A stretch of DNA of 64,000 nt from Clostridia bacterium. Lineage in GTDB: Bacteria > Bacillota > Clostridia > Oscillospirales > Acutalibacteraceae. The number at the start of each line of letters is the position of its first letter. Positions within the stretch are counted from its first letter, which is position 1. Positions 50,479-59,153 of the stretch are shown piece after piece. The stretch is taken from positions 186,001-250,000 of the forward strand of contig JAFSFB010000001.1 of the NCBI GenBank assembly GCA_017435385.1, read 5' to 3'. The position numbers and the translations under genes were made by a program. A model generated the notes under the pieces. It did not search any database. It was not told the origin of the DNA and worked only from the letters and a program-made list of their open reading frames with translations.

Positions 50479-51585
50479 CTATTTTATTATTATCCAGAGA
50501 ATAAGATTTGCGGCGAGGAAAAGAATATTGACCGCCGTAAAAACGAGCAGATATTTTCCTGCTTTTATGTTTTCCTTAACGGCAAGCTTGAAAGAAATCA
50601 GGCTCGCCATCGAGGCTATCAGAGTGCCGAGTCCGCCGAGGTTGACTCCGATGAGCAGATCCCGTGCGTTTTCCGTAAAGCCCGAGAGAAGCAATGCGGC
50701 GGGAACGTTTGAGAAGACCTGGCTTGCCGCAACGCCTGCAGGCACCTCGTTCCCCGAAACGATTCCTCTGAGGAAATTGCTGACGGGAGGGATGTTGCCG
50801 AGATTGCCGATGAAAATGAAAAGAAAAACGAAGGTGAGCAAAAGGCTGTAATCGATTCCGACGAGCGTTTTTCTGTCAAATAAAAGCACCGCCGCAACCG
50901 TTACGGCAAGCGTAACGGGATAGGGGATAACCTTGAAGACCGTCAGAAGCGAAACGGCAAAAAGAACCGCATAAACAGCCGTTCTGAGAGTGTCGGGTCC
51001 TGCGTTTTCTTCCGTTGCAGGTGCCTGAGTTTTTTCTTTGCCCGAAAACATCGCAAATGCAACAACAAGAACAAGTGATAAAACCGTATAGGGCAGGACG
51101 GCAGAAACAAAATCGCCCACCGTCATTTCAAACGCTGAAAAAAGATAGAGATTCTGCGGATTGCCGATGGGGGTCAGCATGCTGCCGAGGTTTGCGGCAA
51201 CCGTTTCAAGAACAACGATCGGAATCAGCTTTTCCTTTTTGTCCGAGATTTTCAGTGCTTCAACCGTGAACGGAACGAAGGTTATCAGCGCAACATCGTT
51301 GGTTATAAGCATAGCCGAAAAGAAGCACAGCAGACTCAGAATGAGAGTCAGAGATCTGACTGAGCCGACGCCGCTCAGAAGCTTTCCTGCAAGGATGCGG
51401 AAAACTCCGAGCCTGCCGAGCCCTGCCATAACAGCCATCAGGCAGAACAGAAGCGCAAGGGTACGGAAATCAATATATCCGAGATAAGCGGCGCTTGGTC
51501 TGACGGCAAAGGCAGAGCCGATTGCAAGAAGAAATGAAATTATGAGAACAGGCTCATTTTTGCAGAAATTTTTGATCTTTTCCAT
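50479..51585 (-). CDS. Ion transporter superfamily membrane protein (ArsB/NhaD/SLC13-like)
   Basis: 368 aa with about ten hydrophobic helices. Superfamily signature LITNDVALITFVPF (about 93-106) and TPIGNPQNLYLFS (about 137-149) are the two symmetrical hairpin motifs; the second repeat is at SNVPAALLLSGF and NLGGLGTLIASMASLI. Family members move citrate, arsenite, Na+ or dicarboxylates; which one cannot be read. ATG at 51585. A terminator-like hairpin separates it from the lipoprotein gene upstream, so it may have its own regulation. Confidence 0.85.
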   Translation of the reverse strand: MEKIKNFCKNEPVLIISFLLAIGSAFAVRPSAAYLGYIDFRTLALLFCLMAVMAGLGRLGVFRILAGKLLSGVGSVRSLTLILSLLCFFSAMLITNDVALITFVPFTVEALKISDKKEKLIPIVVLETVAANLGSMLTPIGNPQNLYLFSAFEMTVGDFVSAVLPYTVLSLVLVVAFAMFSGKEKTQAPATEENAGPDTLRTAVYAVLFAVSLLTVFKVIPYPVTLAVTVAAVLLFDRKTLVGIDYSLLLTFVFLFIFIGNLGNIPPVSNFLRGIVSGNEVPAGVAASQVFSNVPAALLLSGFTENARDLLIGVNLGGLGTLIASMASLISFKLAVKENIKAGKYLLVFTAVNILFLAANLILWIIIK

Positions 51586-51603
51586 ATATATCTCTCAAAT
51601 TCA

Positions 51604-51634
51604 AGGGGCGTGCCTGAGCACGCCCCTGCTTTTG
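51604..51634 (-). terminator. Hairpin between lipoprotein and transporter genes
   Basis: 9-bp stem GGGGCGTGC / GCACGCCCC with a 4-nt loop. The T-run is better on the plus strand, so minus-strand termination is only partly supported. Confidence 0.6.
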
Positions 51635-51648
51635 CTGTTGAATTAAAA

Positions 51649-53616
51649 TCAGGTTGTTTCCAGATTGAACTGGTAAACGAGAGCGGCACCCTTTCCTTCG
51701 GCGCCCTTTACCTCGCTGTTGAGGAAGCTGCCGTCAGCGGAATTGGTGAAGCCTGCAACATAAACGGTCTTGCCGTTTGAGCATATGGCTCTTGCGTTAT
51801 CGACCGAGCTTCCGCCGAAGGAAGTAGCGGTCATAAGATCGCCGTAGGCAGAGATCGTATATACAAAGGCGTCAAGTTCGCCGTTGTTCTTGAGCATGAA
51901 ATCTCTGTTGGTTGAGTTAGTGTAGCCCGAGAGAGCGAAGCCGCCGGGAACGGCTGCGATATCTGAAATGAAGTCGTTCTGGAAGCCGACAAGAGTTTTG
52001 AGCCATTTCTGCTTGCCGTCTGCGCCGATCTTGATAACAGCACCGTCGAATGTGCCCGTGCTGCCGCCGTTATAAACATCCTTGAAGGTTCCTGCGTTTC
52101 CGGCGGGACCTGCGGCATACTGACCTGCAACAACACATCCGTCAGAGGTTGCGGCGAGTGCGTGAAGCTGAGTTCTGCCGCTGCCGTAGAAGCACTTCTT
52201 CCAGCCGATAGTACCGTTCTGGTCGAGCTTGATGAGAACGGTTGTTTCAAGAGCATTCTTTGCTCCCTCAAGAGCAAAATCACCTTCGCCCGATACGGAC
52301 TCGATCGTTGCATAAATCGTTCCGTTGGGTGCAACGGCGAGATTCTTGACTGCGGCATGCTTGTCAGACGAAAGAGCGCTGGTCCATTTTATGTTTCCGT
52401 TTGCGTCGAGCTTCATGACAAATGCCTTGATCTTATGAGCTCCGACATTCTTGAGATCATTATCGACAGAGTCGGACTTTCCGCCGATGACAAATCCGCC
52501 GTCAGAGGTGGGAGCTATACCGTAAAGCATATCTGCACCGCTGCCGCCGATAACCTTTGTGAAGAGCTTTGTTTTGCCGTCAGCGGAATATTTGACGATG
52601 ATGCCCTCGACCGAGGCTTTCTCTCTGTAGTCGTCTGCGGTCAGACCGTCAACGCTGCCGCCGTTTGAATAACCGACCGCAACGATGCTTCCGTCAGAAA
52701 GAACGGCAACATTTTCAAGCTGGATCATCTTGTCGGAATTTATTTTATCCTGATACTGAAGCTTTCCGTCTTTGCCGTATTTGGCAACAACAGCGGCGAA
52801 AGCCGATGATTTGCCCTGACCGTCGATCGTCATCGTTGCGCCGACAGCAACAACGCCGCCGTCTTTTGTCGTTGCGTTGTTGGTGAAAACATGATGGTTG
52901 GCGTCGCCGTATGTTTTGAGCCAGCTTGCCTTGATGAACTTAGTCTTGGGAAGAGTTGTTCCCATGGGAGCAGCCTCGCCTGCAGTCGGGGGATTATATG
53001 AGGGAAGCTCCTCTTTGACCGTAAAACGGTCAGTTACGACCGGATTGTTCGGCTTCTGCGTGGGGGGAGCTGTGGGAGCCTTGGTGGGGGGAACGGTGAT
53101 CTGTTCAACAATATTCACGTTACCCTTGTTATCCGTAACAACCTGCATGTTGTTGCTTGCGGCAACCTGAGAAAGTCTTGTTATCTCCTCGGGTGTGAGG
53201 TTCGAGGGATCCTTGACGCCCGCCTGGTTGAAGATGTCGCTGACAACCTCTGACGGAGCTTCAACAACGGGCTTCTGAATGACGAGATTGCCTTCTTCGT
53301 CCTCTTCAACGATATAGCCCTTGTCAGTTGCAAAATCCTTCAGCTGATCCTTTTCCTTATCAGTCAGCTCATTGAGGTTTGTATCTCTGTATTCCTCGCC
53401 GAGAGCACCGCTGATGATATCGGCAAGCTCAACGCCTTCAATGACAACCTTGGAATATGTAATGTCTTCGGGAACATCGTTCTGCCAGTTATCGGCAGTC
53501 ACGGGAGCGAGCGTTGTTGTTACATCATCATCCTTGATTCCGCAAGCGGTGAAAACGGATGCGATGAGAACGACGCACATGAGAATGCATAACGCTCTGT
53601 TATGTTTATTTTTCAT
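51649..53616 (-). CDS. Lipoprotein with repeated beta-propeller-like blades
   Basis: 655 aa. Signal with lipobox VFTACG (Cys25), a Glu/Asp/Pro-rich N-terminal region (to about 230), then repeated segments of about 50-60 residues with G-G-x-D-G-G/F-V-G motifs (GTSDGGFVIGGKSDS-like, SDGSIVAVGYSNGG, TSDGCVVAGQYAAG, VPGGFALSGYTNS), read as blades of a propeller; the family is not determined. Possible binding protein at the cell surface. ATG at 53616 with GGAGGAGG. Promoter 53667-53695. Confidence 0.8.
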   Translation of the reverse strand: MKNKHNRALCILMCVVLIASVFTACGIKDDDVTTTLAPVTADNWQNDVPEDITYSKVVIEGVELADIISGALGEEYRDTNLNELTDKEKDQLKDFATDKGYIVEEDEEGNLVIQKPVVEAPSEVVSDIFNQAGVKDPSNLTPEEITRLSQVAASNNMQVVTDNKGNVNIVEQITVPPTKAPTAPPTQKPNNPVVTDRFTVKEELPSYNPPTAGEAAPMGTTLPKTKFIKASWLKTYGDANHHVFTNNATTKDGGVVAVGATMTIDGQGKSSAFAAVVAKYGKDGKLQYQDKINSDKMIQLENVAVLSDGSIVAVGYSNGGSVDGLTADDYREKASVEGIIVKYSADGKTKLFTKVIGGSGADMLYGIAPTSDGGFVIGGKSDSVDNDLKNVGAHKIKAFVMKLDANGNIKWTSALSSDKHAAVKNLAVAPNGTIYATIESVSGEGDFALEGAKNALETTVLIKLDQNGTIGWKKCFYGSGRTQLHALAATSDGCVVAGQYAAGPAGNAGTFKDVYNGGSTGTFDGAVIKIGADGKQKWLKTLVGFQNDFISDIAAVPGGFALSGYTNSTNRDFMLKNNGELDAFVYTISAYGDLMTATSFGGSSVDNARAICSNGKTVYVAGFTNSADGSFLNSEVKGAEGKGAALVYQFNLETT

Positions 53617-53666
53617 AGGAATCCTCCTCCGTTATAATTAGAGTAAAATAAACTCTGTACGGTGAT

Positions 53667-53695
53667 ATGCTACCATAAAAAGAACTCAAAATCAA
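53667..53695 (-). promoter_or_regulatory. Promoter of the lipoprotein gene
   Basis: Minus strand TTGATT, 17-nt spacer, TAGCAT; moderately good. Confidence 0.5.
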
Positions 53696-53799
53696 CCGTT
53701 TTTCGTTTTTACCGATAAAAATTCATATTTGTTTAAAAATTTATATTTATTTTCGCATGAATTTATTATATAATCGGAGATGACAGAGGAGTGATTCTC

Positions 53800-54435
53800 A
53801 TGACAAAAAAAGAAAAAGCCCTGCTGGCTGTTGAAACTCTCAAAAAAAAATATCCCGAAAGCATCTGCTCGCTGAATGCGGATAACCCTCTTCAGCTCAT
53901 AATCGCAACCCGGCTTTCCGCTCAATGCACCGATGCGAGGGTCAATCTCGTCACGCCCGGGCTTTTTGCGAAATACAAAACGGTTGAGGATTTTGCGAAT
54001 GCAGATGTTCAGGATATTGAAAAGATAATTCATTCCTGCGGATTCTTCAGAGCGAAAGCAAAAGATATTGTCGGAATGTGTCAGAAAATGATAAGCGATT
54101 TCGGCGGCGAGGTGCCGTCAACGATCGAAGAGCTTACCTCTCTGCCGGGAGTCGGCAGAAAAACGGCAAACCTTATTATGGGTGATGTTTACGGTCAGCC
54201 TGCCGTTGTTGCCGACACTCATCTGATAAGAATATCCAATCTCCTCGGGCTTGTTTCAACGAAAGATCCGCTGAAGGTCGAAATGCAGCTTCGTGAGCTT
54301 CTTCCTCCCGAGGAGAGTAACGATTTCTGCCACCGCTGCGTGCTTCACGGCAGAGATACCTGCATCTCGGGCAGACCGAAATGCGGCGAATGCGAAATGC
54401 GGGATTTCTGCTCATATAACCTTTCAGATAAATGA
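53800..54435 (+). CDS. nth: Endonuclease III (DNA glycosylase/AP lyase)
   Basis: Removes oxidised pyrimidines and nicks the abasic site. 211 aa. Helix-hairpin-helix LPGVGRKTAN with Lys121, catalytic Asp139 in VADTHLIR, and the 4Fe-4S loop C188-x6-C195-x2-C198-x5-C204. ATG at 53800 follows AGAGGAG. The Fe-S cluster implies need of the Sms system. It overlaps the convergent 54424-54696 gene by 12 nt. Confidence 0.96.
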   Translation: MTKKEKALLAVETLKKKYPESICSLNADNPLQLIIATRLSAQCTDARVNLVTPGLFAKYKTVEDFANADVQDIEKIIHSCGFFRAKAKDIVGMCQKMISDFGGEVPSTIEELTSLPGVGRKTANLIMGDVYGQPAVVADTHLIRISNLLGLVSTKDPLKVEMQLRELLPPEESNDFCHRCVLHGRDTCISGRPKCGECEMRDFCSYNLSDK

Positions 54436-54696
54436 CACGGCAAGAAAAATGCCGCCGCTGATTGCCGCCCCCGCAAAGGCGGCAGCCCCCATATGCAGCG
54501 CAAGGCGGAGTCTGTTTTTCCGAAGCCGTGCCGCAGGCGGCATGCCTGCGCTCTGAGCGATTGCCGTTGCCCTTTCCTTGAGGTCACCCTCGCTGACCGC
54601 CGAAAACTCGGGCTTGATGAAAAACAGCACTCTCTCGAAATATTCGCATTGTGTTTCGGTTATTTCCACAACCTGTCTGTTGATTCCTTTTATCAA
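54424..54696 (-). CDS. Small membrane protein of unknown function
   Basis: 90 aa. N-terminal part soluble and acidic (VVEITETQCEYFERVLFFIKPEF), a basic turn RLRKNRLRLALHM and a C-terminal glycine/alanine-rich hydrophobic helix (about 68-88). Start is TTG at 54696 with GAAGGGG upstream; short and therefore less sure. Convergent with nth. Confidence 0.55.
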   Translation of the reverse strand: MIKGINRQVVEITETQCEYFERVLFFIKPEFSAVSEGDLKERATAIAQSAGMPPAARLRKNRLRLALHMGAAAFAGAAISGGIFLAVSFI

Positions 54697-55112
54697 TTCG
54701 TTATCCCCTTCACGGTAGAATTGCGGATGAAGTCCGTACAGAATAATTTTTCATGGATCAACTCCCGCTTTTACCTTGTTATTTTTGGCTTTTCCGAGGA
54801 TATTTATTCTTTTGTACCGAACAGCTTTTCTTGCTTTTTCCGCAAATTCCGCAAAAGGAAATGTAAACCAAAATATACAGTCTGTATTAACATGTTTTCC
54901 CTCATTCGTGTGGAAAACCGAGTGGAAAAGGTGGATAACCTGCCCTGAAAAGCTTGTTTTATCAACATTTCCGAGTGTGGAAAACTATTATTATTCTTTT
55001 AAAGAACAATTTTTCGGTTGTGGAAAATTTACATTTTGACGAAAAATGTTGACTAAATTTCGTCGTTTCGTCGGGATTGACAAAAAAATATTACAAATCG
55101 GAGAATCTTATC
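54697..55112. other. AT-rich intergenic region with DnaA-box-like cluster
   Basis: About 416 bases without a gene. Between 54909 and 55027 lie five same-direction 9-mers: TGTGGAAAA three times (54909, 54976, 55019), AGTGGAAAA (54921) and GGTGGATAA (54930), close to the DnaA box TGTGGATAA. Near 55037-55069 are inverted pieces GACGAAA / TTTCGTC and a second TTTCGTC. Nothing else is recognised. Confidence 0.5.
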
Positions 55113-55940
55113 ATGACGGTTGATTACATAAAAAAGCATGAAAATATAAGCGTTGCCCGAGAATGCTTTGATGCCGCTCTGAGCGTTGACTGCGGACAGT
55201 CCTTCCGCTGGAAAACTCTCGGAGAAAACGAGGTCAGGGGAATTGCCTTCGGCAAAGCGATAACATTCAGACAGAGTGATGAATCGGTGTCGTTTCTCGG
55301 CGTTTCCGAAGAGGATTTCAATGAAATATGGATTCCTTATTTTGACCTCGGCAGAGATTATGCCGCCATATGTGAGCGGCTGAAAACGGACCCTTATCTC
55401 GGAAAAGCGGTGACGGAGTTTCCGGGGATACGGATTCTGAAGCAGGAGCCGTGGGAGGCTGTCTGCTCGTTCATTATCTCACAGAACAACAATATTCCGA
55501 GAATCAAGGGGATCATCGACCGCCTTTGCGCCGCTCTCGGAGAGCCGCTCGGCAACGGTGAGTTTTCTTTTCCCTCTGCCGAAAAAATCGCCGCTTCGGG
55601 AATCGAAGCGCTTGCACCTCTGCGTGCGGGCTTCAGAGCAAAATATATTATCGATGCCGCCGAAAAGGTTGCATCGGGCGAAGTGGATTTCGCAAAGATC
55701 GCCGTTTCTCCTCTTGACGAGGGCAGGGATGAACTCATAAAGATAAAGGGTGTCGGTGAAAAGGTCGCTCAATGCTCTTTGCTCTACGGCTTCGGAAAAG
55801 TTGATGCCTTTCCCGTTGATGTCTGGGTAAAACGCATCATGGCGGAGCTTTATCCCGACGGTCTTCCCGAATGCACAAACGGAGTGAGGGGCATAGCTCA
55901 GCAATATCTTTTCCATTGGTATCGCATGAACTCAAAATAA
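55113..55940 (+). CDS. 8-oxoguanine DNA glycosylase, Ogg type
   Basis: 275 aa of the OGG1 kind: N-terminal beta domain (DCGQSFRW, residues 26-33; the QSFRW signature), AVCSFIISQNNNIPRI (117-131), helix-hairpin-helix IKGVGEKVA with catalytic Lys217, and Asp236 in FPVDVW. Bifunctional removal of 8-oxoG from C:8-oxoG pairs and strand nicking. ATG at 55113 with GGAG; starting it at 55077 is not needed. Alone between AT-rich DNA and a terminator. Confidence 0.92.
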   Translation: MTVDYIKKHENISVARECFDAALSVDCGQSFRWKTLGENEVRGIAFGKAITFRQSDESVSFLGVSEEDFNEIWIPYFDLGRDYAAICERLKTDPYLGKAVTEFPGIRILKQEPWEAVCSFIISQNNNIPRIKGIIDRLCAALGEPLGNGEFSFPSAEKIAASGIEALAPLRAGFRAKYIIDAAEKVASGEVDFAKIAVSPLDEGRDELIKIKGVGEKVAQCSLLYGFGKVDAFPVDVWVKRIMAELYPDGLPECTNGVRGIAQQYLFHWYRMNSK

Positions 55941-55943
55941 AAA

Positions 55944-55987
55944 GCGGGTTGCAGGTGTTATCTCACTTGCAACCCGTTTCTGCTTTA
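55944..55987. terminator. Bidirectional terminator between ogg-like and nucleosidase genes
   Basis: Stem GGGTTGCA.GTG / CAC.TGCAACCC, with TTTC and AAAA flanks. Confidence 0.75.
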
Positions 55988-56674
55988 TATATTGACAACA
56001 AAGCTTTCGATCAGCTTCGCCGCATTTGCCGCCGCCATGGGAAGGAATTCGCCGTAATCCATATGCGAGCTTCCGTCGGCACAGTCGGAAACCGCTCTGA
56101 CAACGCCGAAGGGTACGCCGTTTGTATAGCATACCTGAGCGATGCTTGCGCCTTCCATTTCGCAGACAACCGCATTGAAATTGCTCTTGATATATTCCTT
56201 CTTTGCCGCATCGGCGATGAACTGGTCGCCCGATGCGATAACGCCCCTGAGAGCTTTGATTCCGCCGAGCGATTCAACACAATTGATAAGAGTTCCGACA
56301 ACCTTTTCGTCGCAGGGAATGTTGATAACATTGATGCCCGAAATCAGACCGACGGGATCGCCGAGGGGCGAGGTGTCCATGTCATGCTGAACAAGGCTTT
56401 CGGCAACCGCAACATCTCCGATTGCAAGATTTTCGCTCAGACTGCCGCCGACTCCCGTGTTGATTATTCTTTCGGGAGCATATTTCAGAATCATTGTCTG
56501 GGCGCACATCGCCGCCGCAACCTTTCCGATTCCGCAAACGGCGGTGACAATCTCCTTGCCGTGAAGAGTTCCGCTCACATATTCGACTCCGCTGATAACC
56601 TCGCTCTTTTTATTTTCCATAAGAGTTTTTATGGTTTCAACCTCGATCTTCATTGCACCGATAATACCTGTCAT
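55985..56674 (-). CDS. mtnN: 5'-methylthioadenosine/S-adenosylhomocysteine nucleosidase
   Basis: Cleaves MTA and SAH, recycling the by-products of SAM use, and makes the precursor of AI-2 if LuxS exists. 229 aa. Seen: MTGIIGAMKIEVE (1-13), INTGVGGSLSENL, VCEMEGASIAQVC with the substrate Glu and SDCADG with the catalytic Asp. ATG at 56674 with CGGAGGTG. Promoter at 56705-56733. Confidence 0.95.
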   Translation of the reverse strand: MTGIIGAMKIEVETIKTLMENKKSEVISGVEYVSGTLHGKEIVTAVCGIGKVAAAMCAQTMILKYAPERIINTGVGGSLSENLAIGDVAVAESLVQHDMDTSPLGDPVGLISGINVINIPCDEKVVGTLINCVESLGGIKALRGVIASGDQFIADAAKKEYIKSNFNAVVCEMEGASIAQVCYTNGVPFGVVRAVSDCADGSSHMDYGEFLPMAAANAAKLIESFVVNI

Positions 56675-56704
56675 AAAAAACACCTCCGTGAAGCTTACCG
56701 AAAC

Positions 56705-56733
56705 ATTCTATCACATCTTTCGGCAAATGGCAA
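56705..56733 (-). promoter_or_regulatory. Promoter of mtnN
   Basis: Minus strand TTGCCA, 17-nt spacer, TAGAAT. The segment is enclosed by an 8-bp inverted repeat CCTCCGTG / CACGGAGG. Confidence 0.6.
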
Positions 56734-56749
56734 CACGGAGGTTTGATTT

Positions 56750-57205
56750 TCAGGAAATGCCGGCAGAAGCAGACCCACGGCTGTTCTCCGCTCTGTTGAA
56801 TATTCCCATATAGTCGTTTGTGTCAAAGAAAAACGCAAGAATGGGCGATGCAATTATTTCACCGATCCCGACGAAAAGACTCGCCACGCTTGAAGGCAGA
56901 CCGACAATGCCGACCGTTATCGCCCCGGGAGGAAAAACAAGGAACATAATCGGGCTGGCTAACGTGCCCACAAAAAACAGACCTGCGTTTGAAAGATTTT
57001 GCATGCCGCCTTTCAGACAATGCACGAGGCATTCCAAATATGTGTCCTCTTCATCAGGCTCATCGGGCGTTTCTGTTTCGGGTGTTTCCTGCGTGATTTC
57101 CGTTGTGCCTTCGGTCAATTCCTCCGCCGATGCAAAAGGCACGCAGACCGTCAGCATCGTTGCAAAGCAGAGGATCACCGCAAGAGATTTTCTCAATGAT
57201 TCCAT
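56750..57205 (-). CDS. Secreted/membrane small protein, paralogue 1
   Basis: 151 aa. Signal peptide (1-26, FASA) almost identical to that of the next gene, then a Glu/Thr/Pro-rich stretch of about 35 residues and a glycine-rich hydrophobic part (about 70-135) that forms two membrane helices. ATG at 57205 with AAAAGGGGG. Unknown function; second gene of the pair. Confidence 0.7.
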   Translation of the reverse strand: MESLRKSLAVILCFATMLTVCVPFASAEELTEGTTEITQETPETETPDEPDEEDTYLECLVHCLKGGMQNLSNAGLFFVGTLASPIMFLVFPPGAITVGIVGLPSSVASLFVGIGEIIASPILAFFFDTNDYMGIFNRAENSRGSASAGIS

Positions 57206-57224
57206 GTGTTGTCCCCCTTTTGAA

Positions 57225-57599
57225 CTATTTGAAAAGTGCAATTATCGGCGCACCGATGATCTGACCGATTCCTGCGCCCAGACAGCCGATGCCCATCGGC
57301 AGACCTTTGACAAGCAGAATCAGACCGACGGCACTCGTCATCGGGAAAAAGATAACTAAAGGGCTGACAAGAAAGCTTGCAAGAGTCAGTCCGCCTCTTT
57401 CAAGGTTTTCCAGACCGTTCCGATAAGATTCTCCCAGCTTTTCAAGGTAGCTTTTTTCTTTTTCGGGTTCATCGGGTCTTTCCTGCGTGATTTCCGTTGT
57501 GCCTTCGGTCGATTCCTCCGCCGACGCAAAAGGCATGCAGACCGTCAGCACCGTTGCAAAGCAGAGGATTATCGCAAGTAATTTTCTGATGTTTTTCAT
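57225..57599 (-). CDS. Secreted/membrane small protein, paralogue 2
   Basis: 124 aa. Signal peptide (1-26) matching its neighbour: ILCFATVLTVCMPFASAEE versus ILCFATMLTVCVPFASAEE. Then the Glu/Thr-rich part (STEGTTEITQE in both), a helical section with YLEKLGESYRNGLENLERGG, and a hydrophobic glycine-rich C-terminal half of two helices. Two-helix glycine-rich small secreted proteins can be toxins or bacteriocin-like; nothing nearby (immunity or exporter gene) supports that. ATG at 57599 with AAGGAGG; promoter 57642-57670. Confidence 0.7.
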   Translation of the reverse strand: MKNIRKLLAIILCFATVLTVCMPFASAEESTEGTTEITQERPDEPEKEKSYLEKLGESYRNGLENLERGGLTLASFLVSPLVIFFPMTSAVGLILLVKGLPMGIGCLGAGIGQIIGAPIIALFK

Positions 57600-57641
57600 A
57601 TTCTGTCCTCCTTAGCGGATATTTTTTGTCCCCTCGGTTAA

Positions 57642-57670
57642 ATATTATCTTTTGCTCAGAGCTGAGTCAA
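57642..57670 (-). promoter_or_regulatory. Promoter of the secreted paralogue pair
   Basis: Minus strand TTGACT, 17-nt spacer, TAATAT. Confidence 0.65.
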
Positions 57671-57758
57671 TGCCGTTAACCCATTCTTAACCTCGGTTTA
57701 TGTCAATCTTAGAAAACTTAATAAATTCTTAAATTTTACCAAAAAGCAGAATAAAATA

Positions 57759-57787
57759 TTGCTAAATCCGAACTGCTATGTTATTAT
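57759..57787 (+). promoter_or_regulatory. Promoter of rmuC
   Basis: TTGCTA, 17-nt spacer, TATTAT, about 30 nt before the ATG. Confidence 0.55.
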
Positions 57788-57817
57788 AACTGTATATATT
57801 TAAAATGGAGAAAATTT

Positions 57818-59140
57818 ATGGAAAGTTATATTATAATTGCCCTGCTTGCGGCGGTAATCGTTCTGCTTGTTGTTCTTCTTGTCAGGCAGAGCAGGAACAG
57901 CTCCGCCAAGAAGATCGACTCTCTCAACGAAGGGCTCAGCGGACTCTCAAAGGCTCTCGGAACGGAATTTGAGAGAAGCCGCCGTGAAACTCAGATAAGC
58001 CAGAGGGATATGCGTCTTGAAACCGCTCAGGCAATGGACGATATGAAATCGAAGCTCGAAACGCTCCGCCTCGACAATGCGAAGCAGAGCGCAGAGCTGA
58101 CAAAAGCGATGAGCGACTCCCTTGCGGCGATAAGGCTCAACAACATGGAGCAGAACGAAAAGCAGAGCCGAAATCTCTCCGAAGCCGTTGACAGAATGCG
58201 TGAGAGCAACGAAAAGAAGCTCGAGCAGATGCGTCTGACGGTTGACGAAAAGCTGACGGCAACTCTTTCGCAAAGACTCGACAGCTCTTTCAAAACGGTT
58301 TCCGACCGCCTTGAAAATGTTTATAAATCACTCGGCGAAATGAAGGAGCTTTCAAACGGCGTTACCGCAAATGTTGCTTCGCTCAACAGAGTGCTGACCA
58401 ATGTCAAGGCAAGAGGAACATGGGCTGAGGTTCAGCTCGGAGCAATTCTTGACCAGACCATCCCCGCCATGTACGAAACGAATTTCGCCTGCAATCCCGC
58501 CTCAAAGGACAGAGTCGAGTTTGCCGTGCGTATTCCCTCGGGCGATGACAGCGGAAGAATAACATATCTTCCCATCGACTCAAAGTTCCCCATGGAGGAC
58601 TATATCCGTCTTTGCGATGCTGCCGACAATGCGGATGCCGAGGCTCTTGCCGCTGCGAGAAAGGCTCTCGAGGCACGCATTCTCGGAGAAGCGAAAACGA
58701 TCGCAAAATATATCAATGTTCCCACAACAACGCCTTTTGCAATAATGTATCTTGCAACGGAAGGTCTTTATGCCGAGGTCGTTTCGTCGAGAAACGGTAT
58801 CAGCGAACGGATCCGCAGTGAGTTCAATATCATGATCGCAGGTCCGTCAACGATAACCGCCCTGCTTAACTCCCTTTCGCTCGGCTTCAGAGCGGTTGCC
58901 ATTAACGAAAAGGCGAACGAGGTCCGTCTGCTTCTTGCGGCGGCAAAGGTTCAGTATGACAAGTTCGGAGTTGTTCTTCAGAAGGCGAAGCAGAAAATTG
59001 CCGAAGCAGGCAAATCCCTCGAGGAAGCCGACCACCGCAACGAGGTCATCCGCAAAAAGCTCAAAAAGGTTGAAGAAATCGACGGCATGAACGCCGATGA
59101 AATATTAGGTTTGGAAGAAAATAATAACTCAGATACATAA
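57818..59140 (+). CDS. rmuC: DNA recombination protein RmuC homologue
   Basis: 440 aa. N-terminal membrane helix (3-22), a coiled-coil region (about 35-180, repeated Gln/Glu/Leu heptads), then the RmuC core: NVKARGTWAEVQLGAIL, PIDSKFPMEDY and AIMYLATEGLYAEV, the putative nuclease fold, and C-terminal coil. RmuC limits inversions in E. coli; biochemical role not defined. ATG at 57818 with TGGAG; 13 nt from the GH3 gene. Confidence 0.92.
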   Translation: MESYIIIALLAAVIVLLVVLLVRQSRNSSAKKIDSLNEGLSGLSKALGTEFERSRRETQISQRDMRLETAQAMDDMKSKLETLRLDNAKQSAELTKAMSDSLAAIRLNNMEQNEKQSRNLSEAVDRMRESNEKKLEQMRLTVDEKLTATLSQRLDSSFKTVSDRLENVYKSLGEMKELSNGVTANVASLNRVLTNVKARGTWAEVQLGAILDQTIPAMYETNFACNPASKDRVEFAVRIPSGDDSGRITYLPIDSKFPMEDYIRLCDAADNADAEALAAARKALEARILGEAKTIAKYINVPTTTPFAIMYLATEGLYAEVVSSRNGISERIRSEFNIMIAGPSTITALLNSLSLGFRAVAINEKANEVRLLLAAAKVQYDKFGVVLQKAKQKIAEAGKSLEEADHRNEVIRKKLKKVEEIDGMNADEILGLEENNNSDT

Positions 59141-59153
59141 GGAGGAACCAATA

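Noticed and set aside
54697..55112. Chromosomal origin of replication
   Set aside because: DnaA-like boxes are present but no dnaA, dnaN, recF or gyrB; kept only as a finding to check.
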